DNA from: Candidatus Brocadia sp. WS118
GTDB taxonomy: Bacteria; Planctomycetota; Brocadiia; Brocadiales; Brocadiaceae
Direction: 5' to 3'
NCBI GenBank assembly: GCA_007618135.1
Contig: PHFX01000007.1
Coordinates: 36,135 to 100,134 of the forward strand
DNA: 64,000 nucleotides
Shown here one piece after another: positions 61,883-64,000 of this stretch. How positions within the stretch are numbered: position 1 is the first letter of the stretch; each line of letters opens with the position of its first letter. The notes under the pieces were generated by a model, which saw nothing but the letters and a program-made list of their open reading frames with translations, was not told where the DNA came from and searched no databases. Position numbers and translations under genes: made by a program.

Positions 61883-63817
61883 ATGAATTATTACAAAAAT
61901 ATCTTCAAGAGTATTAAAATTCAACTCATCTGTTCTATCTGTTTGTTGACCACCGTTCCCTTGCTGTTCGTATGCGTTGTGGAATATTACAGCAGCAAGG
62001 GCGCCATTGAACAACGCGTGATTGAACAACTGACCTCTATTGCCGATCTGAAAAAGAATGAACTTAACAGTTGGCTTGATGAACGATTGACCGACACATC
62101 GGTGATTGCCCGCAACAAGATACTTGCCGCTGCCGCTACAAGTCTTTTACAGCAAAGGAGAAGATTTGAAAGCATCGATCAGTTGAGAAGATCAGAGGCA
62201 GGTAAGGTGAATTACGAAAGGATTTTAGAAAATCTCCATGTCCTGAAACAGGTGTACAAACATTACAACGTTATCTCCATTATCGATGGCGCTAACGGGG
62301 AGGTGGTCATATCAACTTACCCGGAAATCGTGGGGAAAACCCTGAGTTCATTCAACAGCTATATTGACACCCTGGAAAAAAAGGAAGTGGCGGTTAAAGA
62401 TATTTACACCTCTGAACTTATCGACCAAAACTGCATAACCTATTTTTGCCCTGTTTGCATGACCGATTCCATCACTTTGGAAAGCAGTGATATTATCATT
62501 GGCGTCATCTTACTAGACGTCAATGTGAAAAATAGCATTGAGCCGGTGATTCATAACTGGCCAGGGATGGGAGATACCGGAGAGACTCTCCTTGTAAGGA
62601 GGGAAGGGAATAACATCGTCTATTTAAATGACCTTCGTCACAAGCCGGGATCTGCATTGAAATTCGTTAGTCCCATTTCCTCTACTTTGGATATACCCTC
62701 GGTATCAAGCTCCGGAGGAGAAGAGGGAATTAAAGAGTCGATAGATTATCGGGGTGTCCCCGTACTTTCCGCCTACCGGCATATCCCTATTCTTACTTGG
62801 GGGTTGGTGGCAAAGCAGGATTTGACGGAGGCATTTGCGCCGGTTGAAAAACTCAAAAACCGCATTATACTGCTGATCCTCGTTTGTCTCATTGTTGTCA
62901 TTGCTATGGGCATTTCACTCACCAGCCGGATCACCCAACCGATATTACAATTGGTCCAGGGAGCAAAGGCTATCGCTTCGGGAAACCTTGACCATCGTAT
63001 CCCTGTTGTCTCGGAAAATGAGGTCGGCCTGCTTGCCAGAGAATTTAATCACATGGCGATGAAACTGAAAGAGTCGTATTCGAATCTGGAGCAAAAGGTT
63101 GAAGAGCGAACGGCTCAATTGTTACGGGCAGAGCGTCTCGCCGCCGTGGGAGAACTTGCAGCCGAAGTGGCTCACGAAATCAATAACCCGTTAGGCGGAT
63201 TGCAAAACTTTGCCAGCATGATAGAAAATGAACCGGCCAATGTCTCGCAAACAAAGAAATACGCCACCCTCATGCTAGAAGGCTTAAAACGAGTTGAGAT
63301 GATCGTAAAACGTCTTTTGACGTTTTCCAGACCTTATACCCTTCATATAGCCGAAAACGACATTAACACGATTATCAACAGCTCACTTGAATTTATCGAG
63401 CACAAGGCTGAGCCCTGCCATGTAAGCATTCATAAAGAACTCAACAGATCACTTCCGCCTGTTTTGGTGGATGCGGACCACATTTCTATGGTATTTATCA
63501 ATATTATGGTGAATGCCCTTGAAAGCATGCCGGGCGGAGGTGACCTGACCATAAAGACGGATACTTGCAAGAGACATGAAGGATGTGTTACCGTTAATAT
63601 TAGTGACACGGGTTGTGGCATCTCGCTGGAAATTATGAAAAAGATCTTTGAGCCTTTTTTTAGCACAAAGAACAAAGAGGGGGAAAAGGGACTTGGAATG
63701 GGATTAGTCATCTCGAAGAGGATTATCGATGACCATCGCGGTGCCATCAACATAGAAAGCAAGGTCGGAGAAGGAACGACCTTCATGGTATGCCTTCCCT
63801 GTCGCACTGGAGAGTAA
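61883..63817 (+). CDS. Membrane sensor histidine kinase with dCache-like domain
   Basis: 644 residues. A first membrane segment (about 12-33) and a second (about 327-347) enclose a periplasmic sensor of about 290 residues of double-Cache type (VISIIDGANGEVVISTYPE and later SAYRHIPILTWGLVAKQDL). A HAMP domain (SRITQPILQLVQGAKAIASGNLDHRI) and coiled coil follow, then HisKA with EVAHEINNPLGGLQN carrying the phosphorylated His and an ATPase domain with MVNALESMPGGG, DTGCGIS and GLGMGLVISKRI. It senses a small molecule outside the cytoplasm. No response regulator follows within the window. Its 5' end is duplicated at 59307. Confidence 0.92.
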   Translation: MNYYKNIFKSIKIQLICSICLLTTVPLLFVCVVEYYSSKGAIEQRVIEQLTSIADLKKNELNSWLDERLTDTSVIARNKILAAAATSLLQQRRRFESIDQLRRSEAGKVNYERILENLHVLKQVYKHYNVISIIDGANGEVVISTYPEIVGKTLSSFNSYIDTLEKKEVAVKDIYTSELIDQNCITYFCPVCMTDSITLESSDIIIGVILLDVNVKNSIEPVIHNWPGMGDTGETLLVRREGNNIVYLNDLRHKPGSALKFVSPISSTLDIPSVSSSGGEEGIKESIDYRGVPVLSAYRHIPILTWGLVAKQDLTEAFAPVEKLKNRIILLILVCLIVVIAMGISLTSRITQPILQLVQGAKAIASGNLDHRIPVVSENEVGLLAREFNHMAMKLKESYSNLEQKVEERTAQLLRAERLAAVGELAAEVAHEINNPLGGLQNFASMIENEPANVSQTKKYATLMLEGLKRVEMIVKRLLTFSRPYTLHIAENDINTIINSSLEFIEHKAEPCHVSIHKELNRSLPPVLVDADHISMVFINIMVNALESMPGGGDLTIKTDTCKRHEGCVTVNISDTGCGISLEIMKKIFEPFFSTKNKEGEKGLGMGLVISKRIIDDHRGAINIESKVGEGTTFMVCLPCRTGE

Positions 63818-63910
63818 AAATTGCACCGCAGAAAACGCAAAGACACAACCCCCTTGATCCCCCTAGTTTATTCCAGTCAAGTATTATTAATAATAATTTA
63901 AGATTAATTT

Positions 63911-63961
63911 GATTGTGGCTAACGGAAGGAGGGCGTAGCCCGACTGGAGTTAGCCACAATC
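63911..63961. repeat. Imperfect palindromic element
   Basis: Outer arms GATTGTGGCTAAC and GTTAGCCACAATC are perfect, and an inner hairpin GGGC-GTA-GCCC lies at 63931-63941, with GGAGG/CTGG-type sequence between. It resembles a MITE or REP unit; 63818-63910 holds no gene. Confidence 0.8.
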
Positions 63962-64000
63962 ACCACTCGTTTTCCACTTCATCAAATAATTTTTTCCCTG

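Overview
The window looks like a chromosomal segment of a Gram-negative-type bacterium with moderate GC content. The multicopper oxidase, the NapH-like polyferredoxin, the haem lipoprotein, the many intergenic palindromic repeats and the toxin-antitoxin load would fit an anammox planctomycete (Brocadiales). That assignment is an inference from gene style only; no rRNA or hydrazine gene is present to prove it.

Layout. 0-11.3 kb is housekeeping: ribH end, a NusB-PHP fusion, ftsY, an SdhB-type iron-sulfur protein, a LOG-family hydrolase, a thioredoxin-like protein read through an in-frame TGA (selenocysteine), an orphan FlgC-like protein, tdh-kbl (threonine to glycine), a haem lipoprotein, selD (also with an in-frame TGA) and pcm. 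11.5-16.5 kb on the minus strand holds a PAS histidine kinase, an NtrC-type regulator, a lone receiver paralogue and a two-domain multicopper oxidase. 16.7-18.7 kb is a SAM-I riboswitch unit controlling a threonine-synthase-like enzyme and a MoaD/ThiS-like sulfur carrier. 18.8-31.3 kb holds a Ca2+/H+ antiporter, tRNA-Pro, a secreted beta-propeller protein with an S55 (SpoIVB-type) protein, tsaC, rpiB, a DUF1566 protein with a structured leader, a lipoprotein with a NapH-like polyferredoxin, and era.

31.4-40 kb is an accessory island: ORF6N protein, hicBA between two broken vsr copies, a NUDIX / PD-(D/E)XK / DUF2075-helicase fusion, a DUF1016 pseudogene, two DUF433 antitoxins whose toxins are truncated, an intact RelBE-like pair, a DUF2851 protein and a GxxExxY pseudogene. 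40-51.9 kb returns to metabolism and repair: DUF374 acyltransferase, ppdK, MFS-plsC-hydrolase, an AddB-like nuclease with repeat sequence translated inside it, and a frameshifted DUF2130 gene. 52.3-59.1 kb carries a small EamA protein and a tightly overlapping three-gene operon (unknown protein, two-HKD phospholipase-D-like nuclease, SNF2-type helicase) that I regard as the best candidate for an undescribed defence module. 59.3-63.8 kb contains a truncated copy and a full copy of one sensor kinase bracketing a VapBC-like pair whose toxin is frameshifted.

Three families of intergenic palindromic repeats are spread through the window. Two single-gene units (pcm and the Ca2+/H+ antiporter) are flanked by inverted copies of one family each. 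The two in-frame TGA genes support a selenocysteine-using organism, although selA, selB and tRNA-Sec are not in the window.
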